Shown piece by piece: positions 36,125 to 50,929 of a stretch of DNA of 64,000 nt. Each line of letters starts with the position of its first letter. Position 1 is the first letter of the stretch. Position numbers and translations under genes: made by a program. Below the pieces are notes generated by a model. It was not told the origin of the DNA, did no database searches, and saw only the letters and a program-made list of their open reading frames with translations. The DNA is from Capniomyces stellatus (lineage: Eukaryota > Kickxellomycota > Harpellomycetes > Harpellales > Legeriomycetaceae), in the NCBI GenBank assembly GCA_001661515.1, contig LUVW01000029.1, positions 155,071-219,070 of the forward strand. The letters are read 5' to 3'.

Positions 36125-37330
36125 TTAGTATTTTATTTTTCCAACAGAGAGTTGAGATAGTAGGTTATGGGCAGCGTTGTGGTGGTAGTACACGCCGCCT
36201 GTAAATGCTTCTGTCATATCTTTTCCAATACCACCCTGGATCAAAGCCTTGCCGCCTGGGTGCTCGTTCATAAAGTTGTCTACGTCATACACTGTGCCAT
36301 TGATCACCATCCACTTTTTGCTATACTTTTTGACCTGATTCAAAAACTCAACTTCGGTGTATACAGGAAGTTTTTCTACGGGAGTCCCAAAGCTGACCTC
36401 GGCTTGCTCCTTCATGATATCCTTGAGTCTCATTTCAAGATATCCCTTTTTTATTTCGTTCTTTGGGAATGTTTTCAAATCATAAGCCAGCCCAACAAAA
36501 GAGCACATCCGAATAAACCACTTTGTTGGGTCGTATTGGTAAAACTTGATTGCGTTTCTGTAGTCATTTGGAAACTCGTGATGGAAGTTGTGATACCCCT
36601 CGCCAAGTGTGATCAGTGCTGTGATAAACGAGTCCCTCGATGTCTGCTTGTCATCGTAGGTAAAGTCTCCAATCAAGTGTGCTAAAGAGTTTACACAAAA
36701 AGTTGCGTGGTGCAGTACTACCATTCGTGCTATCCCCGCGTAAAAGTATCCGCCTCTGTAATCGCCCCAAAACACACCGCATATCACCGTTGGCAGCACA
36801 ATAGCAAAGAACAAGGTCAGTATGTTAAAATACTTTGCTTGCCAAACAAGCAATGGGTCTGAGTTTAAGTCTGAAATGTCAACACTGGCCACAATCTTGC
36901 GGTTTCTGCGAAAGAAGAGCCATCCTATATGGCTATAAAAGAATCCATTCTTTGCGTTGTACGGGTCTCTTGGCGTGTCAGTGTATCTATGGTGAGCTCT
37001 GTGGTCTCTACACCACCAAATCACTGTGCCCTGCAGCGATGTTGCCCCTGCAATAGCCAAAAATACCTGCAGCGGGTACGTTGCCTTGTATGTCTTGTGC
37101 GCCCATAGCCTATGGTAGCCTGCGGTTATTCCAAGCCCTGCGAAAATATAATAGAATATCGAAAATATAAGTGTGTTACGGCACAGTGGCGTCGTGAAGG
37201 CACCATATATCGCTATCAGCGGCGTTATTGTGAGCAACGGAATGTGAACTGTGTGCAGCCTTTGCAGCAATGTGCGCGAGTCCTTTTCAACACTTGCGGT
37301 GTTATAGCTTGGTCTTTCGATATACGACAT
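36125..37330 (-). CDS. OLE1: Delta-9 acyl-CoA desaturase with cytochrome b5 domain
   Basis: ER membrane di-iron enzyme that introduces the delta-9 double bond into stearoyl/palmitoyl-CoA, with electrons delivered by its own cytochrome b5 domain. Single exon, 401 residues. The three histidine boxes are intact: HRLWAH at 73-78, HRAHH at 110-114 and HNFHH at 247-251. Hydrophobic helices lie around 30-70, 85-105 and 165-205. The C-terminal cytochrome b5 domain starts near residue 325 and has the haem ligand motif HPGG at 357-360, with a second ligand His in the YYHHNAAHNLLSQL segment. The N-terminus is short compared with budding-yeast OLE1 (510 residues), so the protein is compact. It is intronless, unlike most neighbours. 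Confidence 0.96.
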   Translation of the reverse strand: MSYIERPSYNTASVEKDSRTLLQRLHTVHIPLLTITPLIAIYGAFTTPLCRNTLIFSIFYYIFAGLGITAGYHRLWAHKTYKATYPLQVFLAIAGATSLQGTVIWWCRDHRAHHRYTDTPRDPYNAKNGFFYSHIGWLFFRRNRKIVASVDISDLNSDPLLVWQAKYFNILTLFFAIVLPTVICGVFWGDYRGGYFYAGIARMVVLHHATFCVNSLAHLIGDFTYDDKQTSRDSFITALITLGEGYHNFHHEFPNDYRNAIKFYQYDPTKWFIRMCSFVGLAYDLKTFPKNEIKKGYLEMRLKDIMKEQAEVSFGTPVEKLPVYTEVEFLNQVKKYSKKWMVINGTVYDVDNFMNEHPGGKALIQGGIGKDMTEAFTGGVYYHHNAAHNLLSQLSVGKIKY

Positions 37331-40300
37331 AGTTACATCTATATGAATTTGTTACAGGCAGTCTAAAACTTCACAACCTTGTAAGTTCCTTGAGATTGTA
37401 TTATATTTGCCTTTCGGATGAGTAAATCTTTTTAATAACTTCTTTACTTTACTGCCTACTTTATCATAAACAAGAAAATTGAATTAATAAACGTCAGTCC
37501 ACTACTTTTTTTATTGAAAAAAAAATCTAGGCAGATTTTTGTTTTGAATTTATCTAATTCATCTCTTTTTATATGCCTTTTTTTTCAAAATTCTATTTGT
37601 TTTTTTTAGCGCATTTTTGTTTCCTGCTCAAAAGTAGAGTTTGACTTTATTGCTTTTTATTATTGTTCGATTATGTTTTAAGTGAGTGTTTTTATTATTG
37701 TAAGGATTTTAGTTCGATTGTAGGAATTATAGTTTTATTGGTTTGAACTGGCTCAAGTTTTATTTTTTTTTTGTTTGATTTTAGATTTTAGCGTTTGGTT
37801 GTGTTCTTGTTAGCAATTTATTCTCGTTTTCAAGCGGAAATTTTAAATCATTGGATATAGTCTAAAGCTGAATTTTATTAACTACGAAAATTCGCCCAAA
37901 TTGTTTTTGCTTCTCATAATTTGTTTCAATGCGCACTTCTACTGGACTCAAATCATCTAACTCGCAAAACTGAGTAGATAAAGAGCACATTTGTATTTCC
38001 GTTTCATGTTAAAGTCAATATAAGGTTCCTGTTGTATTCAAATTTGGTTTAGGCAAATCGAAAGCCACATCATAGTAAAATGATATTATTGATCAATTAG
38101 AAGCCTGGCATATTTTTAACAACTTGTTCTAAAACTCTTACAGTTTTGTCAACAGAACACACAGTTCCAGATTTTGATATTTAGCAAATAGTTGGAAAAA
38201 CAAAAAAAGTACACCATTTATGTGAAGCTAACGGGCCAATCAAGTCATTGGCTTTTAAAAGTGTTTAGTTTAAGATAATGAGCTAAAGACCATTTATTAA
38301 AACACTATTATAAATTTGTTTCTAATCATCTTAAAAGCGATTTCGCTTTCTCCGCCTAAACAGCCTACGCTTTTTTCTAATTACTAAAAACGGTGGAATA
38401 AGGATATCAAAACAGGAAACACGGTCCTCAAGCTTTCCATACTGAACACATATAATACCTTTGGCACACCCTCTTTTATAATAAGCTTTGACATCGCTTC
38501 ATATATCCTATAATTGTTACATACACGTACACTAAACGCATTCAATTGCTAGGATCTGTAAGCAAAATTGTTTTGCTGGTTATCGCGGGCATTCTCAAAC
38601 TAAATGTTTGATGTGTAAGCTACAATTGTAATTTGTAAATATAGCAATATATTTGAAGTCAATCGATGTCGCTCTAGTTGGTTCGATCATCACATTTCTA
38701 AACCAAGGGCTATGTAGTTGTTTTAAAACATATGGCCAAGTGCTATCAGGCTACCCAGCTCAATTTCACCATGCTAGAATAATGATTTGGTTTAACCATG
38801 ATACTCGCATAATTCAAAACGTGGACTTACTCTACTCTGACTTTAAAATTGGTTGGTTTGTATTCCAACACAGCGTATATTATATTTAAAGCAAATATAT
38901 CTCGGTGCCCGGATGTAATAATGATCAATAATTGCTTCCCATAATAGCTACAAATAAGCAAAACAACCACAGCGTGAGTAAAAAAACAAACAAGCAAAAC
39001 AGTTCCTATCTACATTTAACTCGATCAATATAAGTTAAACCAGCATCTCTATAGTTGTAGCTCAATGTATTCCATCACCGGATAATCGAAGTGTTGGGAA
39101 ACAGTTTGTTAAAAACTTTGCCATAAAATAGCTCACACAGAAAGATAGGGTTAAGGATAGAGCTAATTGTACAATTATAGTTGAAAAAATATATAGATAG
39201 AAATAGAGATATACGACAAAAATCATTTCTTGATGGGTTATGGGGTCAAACTTCTTGAGATTTGTGATTGATGCATCACTTGTAGCCTGATATATTGTGT
39301 CTGTATTCTATTTTGTAGTTATCTAGTAGCATGTTAAATAACAACGAGTTTTCTTTGCCGAGCAGGAAGTTTGTCTTTAGGAATTATATTGCTACAACTC
39401 AGAATCGGCTTTATTAAAAATAGCACATATGTGTAAAATATTAGTGTATGTGTGTGTATGTACGTGTATGCATTTGTGTGTATGTGTTTATTATTTGCAA
39501 TTTTATTTTTTTAAGCATGGCTAGTTGGGTTCAGTTATTTTGATTTCCAAATCAGCACTCTAATATTCAAAGTATAATAAGCTTGGCCATTTTTATCTAG
39601 ATTGCGGGATAAAAAAATGCTGAATAGTTACAATAATGTTATAACAGCGTACCTTTGTATATATTTTATTTAAGATGACCTGTTAGTTGCTTGATTGATG
39701 TTCACACTTATTGTCTGGTTGGTTTGGTTTTAATAGACTTTTAGTTTTATTACTCCAATTAATATCCAGACACTTTCTAGACGCTTTTAGTTCTAGAAGC
39801 ACAACTAAATATTAGGTTTGTTTAAAGTTGCTAAGCGAAATCAATATGTTGGGTCTCATGATTGGGTGGTGTTCGCATATTTTAATTTAACGCAGATCGT
39901 TTTTGAATCGAGTTAGTATTAAAATTGAAACAGCTCTTCGACACGTTTTGCTATTTTACTACGATCTAGTATATTAGATTAAACGAAGATCATAGCTGAA
40001 ACCAAGCATACAATGCGAGTTCTTGAGTTTTCCAATAATGCATAGCAGTAGGCTCTATTTACGCATTAGCCGTATACTATACTTGAACAAGATAGTTAGG
40101 TATTACTGCCCAAACAACGATAGACCATAGCTAAAAACAGAGAGCAGAAAACGGAAAACATAAAATAAAGAGTAGAAAATAGAGAACAGAGAACAAAAAA
40201 GATAATCGCTTCTTAAAGTAGAGAAAATAGTCAGCTATAGGATCCTGATCCCTTTTATTAATACAAGGTTCAAGTTATTGTATCATTTAAACTCTATAAA

Positions 40301-40721
40301 CTTTATTATTTCTATCACGGTTAGTAGATTAAACCGATCACTAGAGCGCGGTGTTGTATTCAACAGTATTGCCAAATCTATAGAAAGGGGTAAGTTGCAT
40401 AGTCATAAGAGTAACCATATACACGTATTTACGCTAAACATCAAAAAAACTTTTGCTGAAGAAGAGTATAAGCGAGATATCTTTTCAATCCGGCTTGGTT
40501 GTATCACATATAGTGGTTTATACGATATATAACGTGCAGACATTATGTTATCAAAAACCAACTAACACCAAATATACCTTTACCCATTTTAAAGCAATAG
40601 GGGGTTTGGACTAGAAAGCTTATTTACACATAACAGCCAGCTCACCGAATAACCCCAGTATAGCTTATTTTATTACACAAGTAGACGTATATTAGTATTT
40701 GAATGAATATACAACGCAAAC
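37331..40721. other. Gene-poor divergent spacer
   Basis: About 3.4 kb between the divergently transcribed desaturase and the membrane-protein gene. Frames at 38653-38889 and 40278-40532 have no recognisable domain. There is a GTGTATG-rich run at 39444-39488 and an AGAAAACA/GAGAACAG purine stretch at 40133-40200. No RNA gene was recognised. Confidence 0.5.
39444..39488. repeat. GTGTATG-type purine-pyrimidine alternating run
   Basis: Alternating TG/TA sequence (GTGTATGTGTGTGTATG...) with a few interruptions; a simple repeat of the kind that can adopt left-handed DNA. Confidence 0.6.
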
Positions 40722-42041
40722 ATGAGTTCAAATGAAGGTAAAAAATCACTCAAAAGGCCATCAAAGAATAGCTTTGATTTAGGTGTAACAGACCTGGTGG
40801 ACAAAAATAAGATAGAGACAAAACCCAAGTTCGAGCCATCAGGGTCGCAGGGAGTTGAAAATAATTTCACCAACAATGAAAATGCAAGGGCAAATGAAGA
40901 AAGCGAAGCTCTTTATTCGTATGCCATAAAAGATAACAAAGCAGCAGAAGAGTCTAAAGCCAAAGATTCCGGTAAAGAATCTAACAAACTGGAAGTAAAT
41001 GACTCAAAATCCGGGAAATTCACCGGTAGAAAGTCAGTAATCCTTACACCACCTGCCTTTGACAAAAAGACAAAGCCCAAACAACAAGAGAATAGTGCCG
41101 ATAGCTCCAATACAACAGATAAAGATAAAGATTCTAAAAAAAATAATGAAGGTGGTGCAGTAGTAATAAAAAAGGAAGAGACAGAGAAGGTTGATTTAAA
41201 GAAAGAGGTGAAAAAGGATGAGAAAGTCGATAAAAAAAAGGATGAGAAAAAGGATGAGAAAAAGGATGAGAAAAAGAGTGGAAAGCCGGGTTTAAAGAAA
41301 ACGTATACAGATATAGACACTTCAACTTCTGGAAGTGAAGAAGAAACTGACGGTACAAGCAGTGAAGCAAACTCTGAAGAGCATCCAGAAAATGAAGTTA
41401 AAAAAAAAATTCTTGCAAAAGAGGCTGAGCTAAGCAAAAAACCAGAGCCCAATAAACTCAAGACCGGTGGGTTTGGAAGCAACTTGAGTCATAAGTTTGG
41501 GGACAGCAAATCCTTGGGTACCGGGTTTGCAAATGAGAACTCCTTTTTTTCTACCATCCAGATGGGTAGCTTGGAGGATAGAGCTATAGAGGTTTATGTT
41601 ACTGACAGAAAAAAAGCGATGAACCTACGGTTTATATTGACAACAGCATTGTTGATCATCATTCTTGTAGTCACTGTGTTAATATGCGTAATCAAACTAG
41701 ACAGCTCGTTCAACACAATAAAAGCGATTATAATAATAGTAACTGCCATCATAGTGATCTTGCTGATTGTGCTATCGTACATTGTAAGTAAACTCACGCC
41801 ATGTGTATATTTGGTGCCTCTGGTATAATATTGTATGTTTTTTTCAATTCTGCGTCGAATGTTCCGGTTAACATAGTACTAACTTGAGCTTCATTAATTG
41901 TTTTGATAGGTAAAAAGCAAAAAGCTGCAGAGTTTGGATGAGTATGGAAAGCATGCATTGGAAAGACGTCGCTCTAACATAATCAGTGTGCAAAGAGGCC
42001 GCCGTAGGTCTTCTATAGTACCCAAAAGCCCCGATAACTGA
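40722..42041 (+). CDS. Lys-rich membrane protein with two adjacent C-terminal helices, unknown function
   Basis: Two exons, 40722-41783 and 41910-42041, phase 0, 397 residues. Residues 1-300 are hydrophilic and probably disordered, rich in Lys, Glu, Asn and Ser. There is a short KKDE repeat near residues 166-185 and an acidic Ser/Thr patch (TSTSGSEEETDGTSSEAN) near 205-222. Two strong hydrophobic helices follow: about 304-325 (LTTALLIIILVVTVLICVI) and about 332-354 (AIIIIVTAIIVILLIVLSYI), separated by a short polar turn. The spliced tail (VKSKKLQSLDEYGKHALERR...) is basic with RRRSS sites. By the positive-inside rule both ends would be cytosolic, forming a hairpin (inference). I do not recognise the family. 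The intron lies directly after the second helix. Confidence 0.75.
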
Positions 42042-44156
<2,115 letters not shown>

Positions 44157-44625
44157 ATGGAAGAGAATAAGCAAGTTGCAAGCGAAGACATAATCAACCA
44201 AAAGGTACAAAATATGCTCTATGTTTTTTGATTTTAATAATAGTTAGATCGCTCTGTGTTTAGTCAGGATTTGAAAAGGGCTGAATATCCGCTTAAATCC
44301 AATAATTGAAATGATTCATTTGTAGCTGGATAAGACCATTTCAGATGTTATAATCAGGGCTGGCGTGGGTTTTGGAATTGGCGTGCTCGCCTCTACCCTT
44401 ATCTTTAAAAGTAAGAAATATACATTTTGCTCCATCGATACTTTGAGTTTATATTCTTAATGATGAACTGAGCGAGTTCAATGCCCAAATGAAGCAGATA
44501 TATAAAACCAATTTTATCGGATTATAGGACGAGTGTGGCCTGTTGCATTCTTTACCGGTACCGGAATTGGCGCTTCGTATGCTGATGCGCAAAGGAGATT
44601 CAGCACAACAACACCTGAGAAATAG
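44157..44625 (+). CDS. MIC10: MICOS complex subunit MIC10
   Basis: Small mitochondrial inner-membrane protein that oligomerises at crista junctions and bends the membrane. Three exons, 44157-44204, 44326-44410 and 44528-44625, joined in phases 0 and 1, give 76 residues. The N-terminal LDKTISDVIIRAG is followed by the first hairpin helix with the glycine-rich motif GVGFGIGVLAS. Next comes the positively charged loop IFKRRVWPVAF, then the second helix with TGTGIGASYADAQ. This order (GxGxGxG helix, KRR-W-P-A-F loop, GxGxGxxYxxxQ helix) is the MIC10 signature. No presequence is visible, as expected. The gene is too short to appear as a single long open frame and would be missed without splicing. 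Confidence 0.94.
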
Positions 44626-45915
44626 AAAGAAAATAGATCGATTCTGATTTTACGTGAATAAACTCGCTTAATTTTTATTTATTGAAACACTATTTTTTTA
44701 TTCTCTGTTTATTTTCCTGAATTTATTTTTATTTTTAAAAATACATGTTTACAACAAATATCTTCTGCTTCAAACACACCGGATGTTGCATATGTTTAGA
44801 TATATTCCATATGCAGACGTGGTGATAGTTTTGCAGACTGGCAGGGTGGCTGTCACTCGGATTATAAAAACCATCAATCCCAGTTCTTTAAGATGTACAA
44901 TTTAACATTGCCCACAATCAGCGAATAATTCCAGTAAAGGCAGTGTTACTTTTCTAAAAGTGGCTACTACATAAAAAGCAGTACACCAACAAGTACACGA
45001 TTTGTGGTTGGTCCCGAATTCATGGCCAACTACAACTACAACTACAACTATCGTGTATATCTTGAAAAGTTATAGCTTGAATAATGCTGCACTTTATTCG
45101 CCTGTTTGTTTCTACGTGTCTAAAATCAAAATGCCGAGTTTATATATTCTAGTGATACAAGCGATAAAGGATTGAATCAGGTTTTATTCTAGTAATAAAC
45201 TACAGCTTTGATTGAAGGTTTTGAACAAAGTGGAAGGAAAGAGTCAAGCTATTCCCCTGAGTTGAAGATTAGGTAAACATTGAACGTGTAAAAAAAAACA
45301 ACAAAAAAGGAGTTGAAGGAGGCCAAAAGAAAAATGGGCCAGTTATGAAATACTTGCTTTGTAATCCATACAGATTAAATGCACAATTACCAGTATTATT
45401 GGGTCGCGGCCAGTTGAAATTATGGAGCAAATTGAATAAACATAAAACAAAAGCTAATCTTGAAATACACAAATCAAACTTGGAAAATGGTTCGGTTGGT
45501 CTAAAAAGAATCAAACTTTAGCAAAACGAAACATCGTGTTAGCAATCTGACACTTACTTGTCACTGGGTATACAAAGCGTTTGAAACTAGACCAGCTAGT
45601 ATACAGTACACAACGAGACTAAGGTTCTAACTTTAGCCACAGATATCTGTAGAGTTGGCATAAAGTTTATATCTACTTCTGTTTCTTTAGCTCGTATATC
45701 TTAATTTGAGGTTTTACTCTTTAGAGTCCTAATACCAATAAAACGTATAATTGTGATAATAGCACTTTTTTTAACCCTCAACTTTACAAGAAAGTTTCCC
45801 TGCAGAATTATTTACCGCGTTTTGCCAGGAACATAATATTATAGACTTTACTCTGTTGGTAAAAAAAAAACACTAAAGAATCTACAAGAGTCGGTCCTTA
45901 GATTGGTTTGAAATA
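44626..45915. other. Spacer between MIC10 and PEX1
   Basis: About 1.3 kb. It contains a hexamer run (AACTAC, four units, near 45030-45053) and no supported coding region; the minus frame at 45269-45514 lacks any domain. Both flanking genes are on the plus strand, so the PEX1 promoter should lie at its right end. Confidence 0.45.
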
Positions 45916-48900
45916 ATGTCCAGCAAATTAGAAGTACGATTTTCGCCACTGAAAACATGCAACGTTAGCATTCCTTCAAGTTGGGCAAATGCGTTCGAAA
46001 AGGCGAATGGATATAAAGTAAGTACATTACAACCGGAGGGTTTTATCAGGTTTGGATTTACATTTTTTAGTTTTATCACAAGAGCAAATGTGCAAAAAAT
46101 ATGGGTCAGTTTTTCCAATTCATTGTATACCAATTATTTATTTAACAATTCTCATTATTTTCTTTTTGTTTCTCTTGCCACTGCTTTCGCGATAAAAAAA
46201 AGAGTTGTGTAGTTTTTAAACTGAGCATTGAAGAAAAAAAGCTGCAAGTCCATGTTTCATGGGCAGGAGGGATATCAGCCAATAAAGTTCGAAAGCCTGC
46301 TGACAGAGGAAAAGAATATATAGATATAGACTCTCGGTACGGCTCCTCGTTGGGATTGTTTGATGGCGATACAGTAAGACATATATATATATATATATAT
46401 ACTAAACCTTAGCACCATTGACATCTTTTCAAAGACTTGTGGACTCGGCCTAGTCTTTTAATTTTACTTTTGAGGATTGCTTTCACTATTTAGTACCCGT
46501 AGAAAATGTATTTTTAACTGGAGTGGTTTATACTTTGAACCGGTTTAATAGGTTAGTGTTGAGTATATAAGCAAGGTGGAAAAGAGCAAAACGGTTGAAA
46601 TGGTTCCACAAAATGTCGAGGATTGGGAGATAATAGTAAGTGCAGCTGGTGTAGCATTCCCTTATTCGTAGCTTTTGTTGATGATGTGAGTTTAAGTGTT
46701 AGACTGCTGTTTTGTTTCAAGCGAGCACGCATAAAGGCGGAAAAACTGAATCAACGACAAAAAACTTGTGCATTGGGTAAATAGGAGTTGAATGCGGAGA
46801 TGGTAGAAGAAAACTTGTTAAGTCAGGCCCGTGTTATTGCGGTGAACCAACCCATAGTTTTCTGGGTTAATAACTCAGCATCAATTACGCTTTTTGCCAG
46901 TAAAGTTGAGCCAGATGCACAGGTGCTGGTGTTGGACAACGATACCGAGCTAATAGTTGCGCCTAAAAGCCGTGCAATGGCTGAGGCACAGATGAGAAAA
47001 GAAAGAGAGGTAAACACAAAGTCGGATGGAAGCAAAACAAGCCACTTGGAAGGGAATGAGGCTGCTCATAAGTTTTTAGGTTTGCGGGTGGCGTATGATA
47101 CGGGAAGCAGCACCCCACATGCCTGCATCAACACTAGCGACTTCAACAAGCTAAAGGGGGGTGGGCGCACCAAGAGCAGCTGGGGCATATTTGGAAAGAG
47201 TGATGTAAAAGACGAAGGGTTTCCGATTATGATTTGTTCGATTGGAAGAAGACCAGCAGGTGACAAAAGCGAATATGGAAAAAATGATGGGTCAGCACGA
47301 ATAAGCCAAACTGGTGTGGCGCAAGAAAACCAAAATCAGAGCCAAGTCAAGGCTAAAGAAACAGACTGGAGAAAGGATGACATCAAGGAAAATGATGTAG
47401 CGTATTTGAGAAAGTCGAATTTTGGAATCTGGGCGTATCCTTCCGATGACGTCCAACCAGGGCTGCTGCTTATAGGAGATGAGATTGCAAAATTCAACGG
47501 TATTTTGCCAGGGCAGTTAATCCGAGTAGAAAATGTGGCAAGTGGTCCGATTAACAACTTGAATGACTTTGAAATTGTGATTTCCAACGGTGCTAGTAGA
47601 ACACAGGTAAAGGAGTACCTTGGAAGATTGGTTTTGGAGGGAGAAAGTGTGGTTCTAACAGATGGGTTGGAGCTCCCTATATTCAAGACCGAGGATGACC
47701 AGGATAAGCCTAACATTAATCAACAGCGTTTACAGTATGTTTCAAAGATACTAATTGAGAATAAAAGGACTAAAAACAGTGTTCACGTGGAGTCAAACGT
47801 GGCTCGGAGTAAGGAAATCAAGTCAACGATGCTGTTCCTGAATAAAAACAATGTCTCCGAGTTGAATGTCGTAGATCTAAATATCAATCCCAAGAGCCGC
47901 AATGAGGTGTCCATTGATAACCGAAACATACTGAAAGTTCAGCCAAGGTACAACTGGGATATCGTTGGAATTGACAAGTTTTTGAAAAAAGTATTGGATT
48001 CAGCGGAGGACCAATTGGTTGCATCAACGGGCGGTCAAGTCTCGGGAATGCTTATTTGTGGTGGACGAGGTTCCGGGAAATCTCGGGTACTAGACTACAT
48101 ATCCAAATCATCATTGAAATTTCCATTTCTAACATGTAAGAATGCTTGATTGGCTAAAATAATGCGTTTAATTTTTATAAAAGCGGTTATTTGCGTGAAC
48201 AGTGGTTAGGTAGGATATACAGGGCTGTTGGTTCTTTGGCTAACAGTCAATAACACCGTTGGCTTTTTTATTTATTTTTATTTTATTTTGTGACTGTTTC
48301 CGAGTAGATTGCTGCTATATTTCTTGCACTGAGCTACTGGAAGACAAGGGTAAAGAAAAACCGGTCAATGAGGTTATGGATGATATTGTGGCAGAATGCC
48401 AGTTGAATTCGCCATTCATGCTGCTTCTGGATGATCTGGACTTGTTGGTTCCGACAGAAAACAAAGTATGTAATTTGAGCTGTATTTAGTGATTGCTGGG
48501 ACCAAGTATTGGCTGATTAGTCGTTTCCTGATTGTTTCTATAGCGTTATCAGTTGTGTATTTGAGTTGCAAATTGCATGTGCATCATCTTAACTAATTTG
48601 CCTTGATATTAAAAAATTAGGCCTCAGCCAACCAGCAGGCTGGTGCTATAGTTTCAACCCTTAAGCAACTGCTTTCAAGTTCAAGCGGTAGTTGTGGGAT
48701 TGTGATTGCAACAGGGCAATCGAGAAACCATCTGGATGCGAGTCTATTCAATAGTGGTGTTCTAGGACTGGTGAACGAGATTCCGCCTTTGGGGAAGTCA
48801 GAACGGGAGCACGTTTTGCAGGAGATTGCCAAGTGTAACAAAACGAAGCCTGATAAAAATGTAAATTACTCGGTGCTATCATACCTGACGGATGGTTATG

Positions 48901-50929
48901 CACCAGCAGACTTGGTTACTCTGTATGATCGTGCGATTCACGAAGCCGCAATTCGATCAATCGAAAAAGATATTGATATGATGAGCGACCTGGACTCGGA
49001 CTCGGACTCGGACTCGGATTCGGATTCGGACTTGGAGTCTGATTTTGAGCGTGAAGAAGGTGCAATCACAAGACACCAAGCAAGCGGAATAGGCCATAAA
49101 CACAAGCAAACCGAGTCAGCAGAAAACAGCGCATCACTCCATGTTTTGCACTCGGACTTTGTTTCGGCGCTTGAGGGATTCACACCGCAGCTGCTGCGTG
49201 GCATTACGCTGCACAAGTCTACCACTAACTGGAGAGATGTTGGTGCTTTATCTGAAACAAAGCAAATGCTCAAGGAAACCTTGGAACTACCGACAAAATA
49301 CGCCGCTTTGTTTGCCGCAAACTCATCACTAAGACTAAGATCAGGAATCATGCTGTATGGGTACCCGGGTTGCGGAAAGACAATGCTGGCCTCGGCAGTG
49401 GCATCTGAGTGTGGCCTCAATTTTATTAACATCAAGGGACCAGAGCTGCTTAACAAGTATATTGGCCAGAGTGAACAGAGTGTTCGTGACCTTTTTAGCC
49501 GTGCGAAGGCAGCTAAGCCCTGTGTATTGTTTTTTGACGAGTTTGACTCTATTGCTCCTAAGCGGTAAATAATGCAAATATATGATTTACCAATTTAAAC
49601 CCAAACATAGCCTGTTTAATGTGCATTCATCGCTATTAATTGCCAGCTAGATTTGTTTTGATTATATAACTATTCCCATATACGCAAATAGTGGTCACGA
49701 TAACACAGGTGTAACCGATCGTGTCGTGAATCAGTTTTTAACTGAAATGGACGGCGCTGAAGGATTGGAGGGTGTTTACGTACTGGCTGCTACTAGGTAA
49801 GCTCGCGAATTTATTTATGTGCACTACTGCCTGCTTTTAGCAGCAGCAATTGTAATAACTGGCGTAGAAGTTTTTATTTAAGGAATTGCACAATAGACTT
49901 TTAAATATTCATGTCACAACCCTTGAAAACTTTCCAACTATTCTATAGTCGACCTGACCTTATCGATCCCGCTTTGCTACGTCCTGGAAGACTAGACAAA
50001 TCTCTGCTTTGCAGCATGCCTGACGCATCCGAAAGAGTCGATGTAAGTAGCTACCACATCAAATCTTATCCAAAAATACCAAATACTAAACCCTAATTCA
50101 ATATAGAAATAAATCAAATCACTATTCAATAATAAAAGAAATTAAACAACTGTATCGAATTATTAGATTCTGCAGCGGCATGCGAAAAAAATGAACATTC
50201 ATGAGTCTGTGGACTTGAATGCGTTTTCCGAAAGCACAGTTGGATACACTGGAGCAGATCTACAGTCCCTTTTATACAACGCGTTTTTAGAGTCTGTCCA
50301 TGACGCTACTGCAGCCAGAGCAGAGCAAGACGATTACGACGCAGATCTATACGACGATTTGCCACAGGACGAAACAAACTACTTGGTTTTGTTTGATAAG
50401 ATCCAAACATCTCTAGAAAAATCGGCTAGCTCCGCAAATATCATGAGCCAGGAGGAAATCAAAAAGAACAAGCTTGAACTAGACTCGCTTAATGACAAGC
50501 TTGCACGGCTTGTTTTTAACCACCAGTGCACGACCCTAGATGGTGCCAATAAAATCAACCAAAGTTTAGCTTCAAAGCCAGCCTCTAGTGGATCAATGCT
50601 CCCCGTCATAACATCTAATCACATTGAAAAGGCTATCAGCTCTTCTTCGCCCTCTCTGTCCGAATCTGAACGCCGTAGACTTGAAAAAGTGTAAGTCTCT
50701 TGTATTTAATAATTAACAGATGTTTAAAGTTTTACTTTGTTTTTTCTTTTCTTTTTACTCGTGACAAATTTTATTGTTTTTTTCTTCTTTTGATGATGTT
50801 TGGGCTGTAACGTTTGACAAAACTTTATCTTGGACTGCTATCTCTCCTAGATATAAAGAGTTTGCTAAACAAAAAGATGGATCGCCGCCAAAGATAGCCA
50901 ACATTCCTCAGAGAGCAACATTAGGCTAA
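45916..50929 (+). CDS. PEX1: Peroxisomal AAA+ ATPase PEX1
   Basis: Type II AAA+ ATPase which, with PEX6, extracts ubiquitinated PEX5 from the peroxisomal membrane. Ten exons: 45916-46017, 46203-46373, 46552-46635, 46785-48135, 48308-48465, 48621-49564, 49692-49796, 49949-50042, 50167-50690 and 50851-50929, giving 1203 residues with all phases consistent. The PEX1 N-domain starts [20 protein letters not shown] and includes [21 protein letters not shown]1 Walker A GGRGSGKS lies near residue 544 and a Walker-B-like [10 protein letters not shown] near 606, lacking the catalytic Glu as is usual for PEX1 D1. D2 is canonical: GYPGCGKT near 868, [14 protein letters not shown] near 925, and [13 protein letters not shown] near 976. 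An Asp/Ser repeat links D1 and D2. Intron 2 begins with a TA microsatellite (46381-46401). Confidence 0.96.
46381..46401. repeat. (AT)n microsatellite in PEX1 intron 2
   Basis: About ten uninterrupted AT dinucleotides near the start of PEX1 intron 2, followed by ACTAAACC. Seen directly. Confidence 0.9.
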
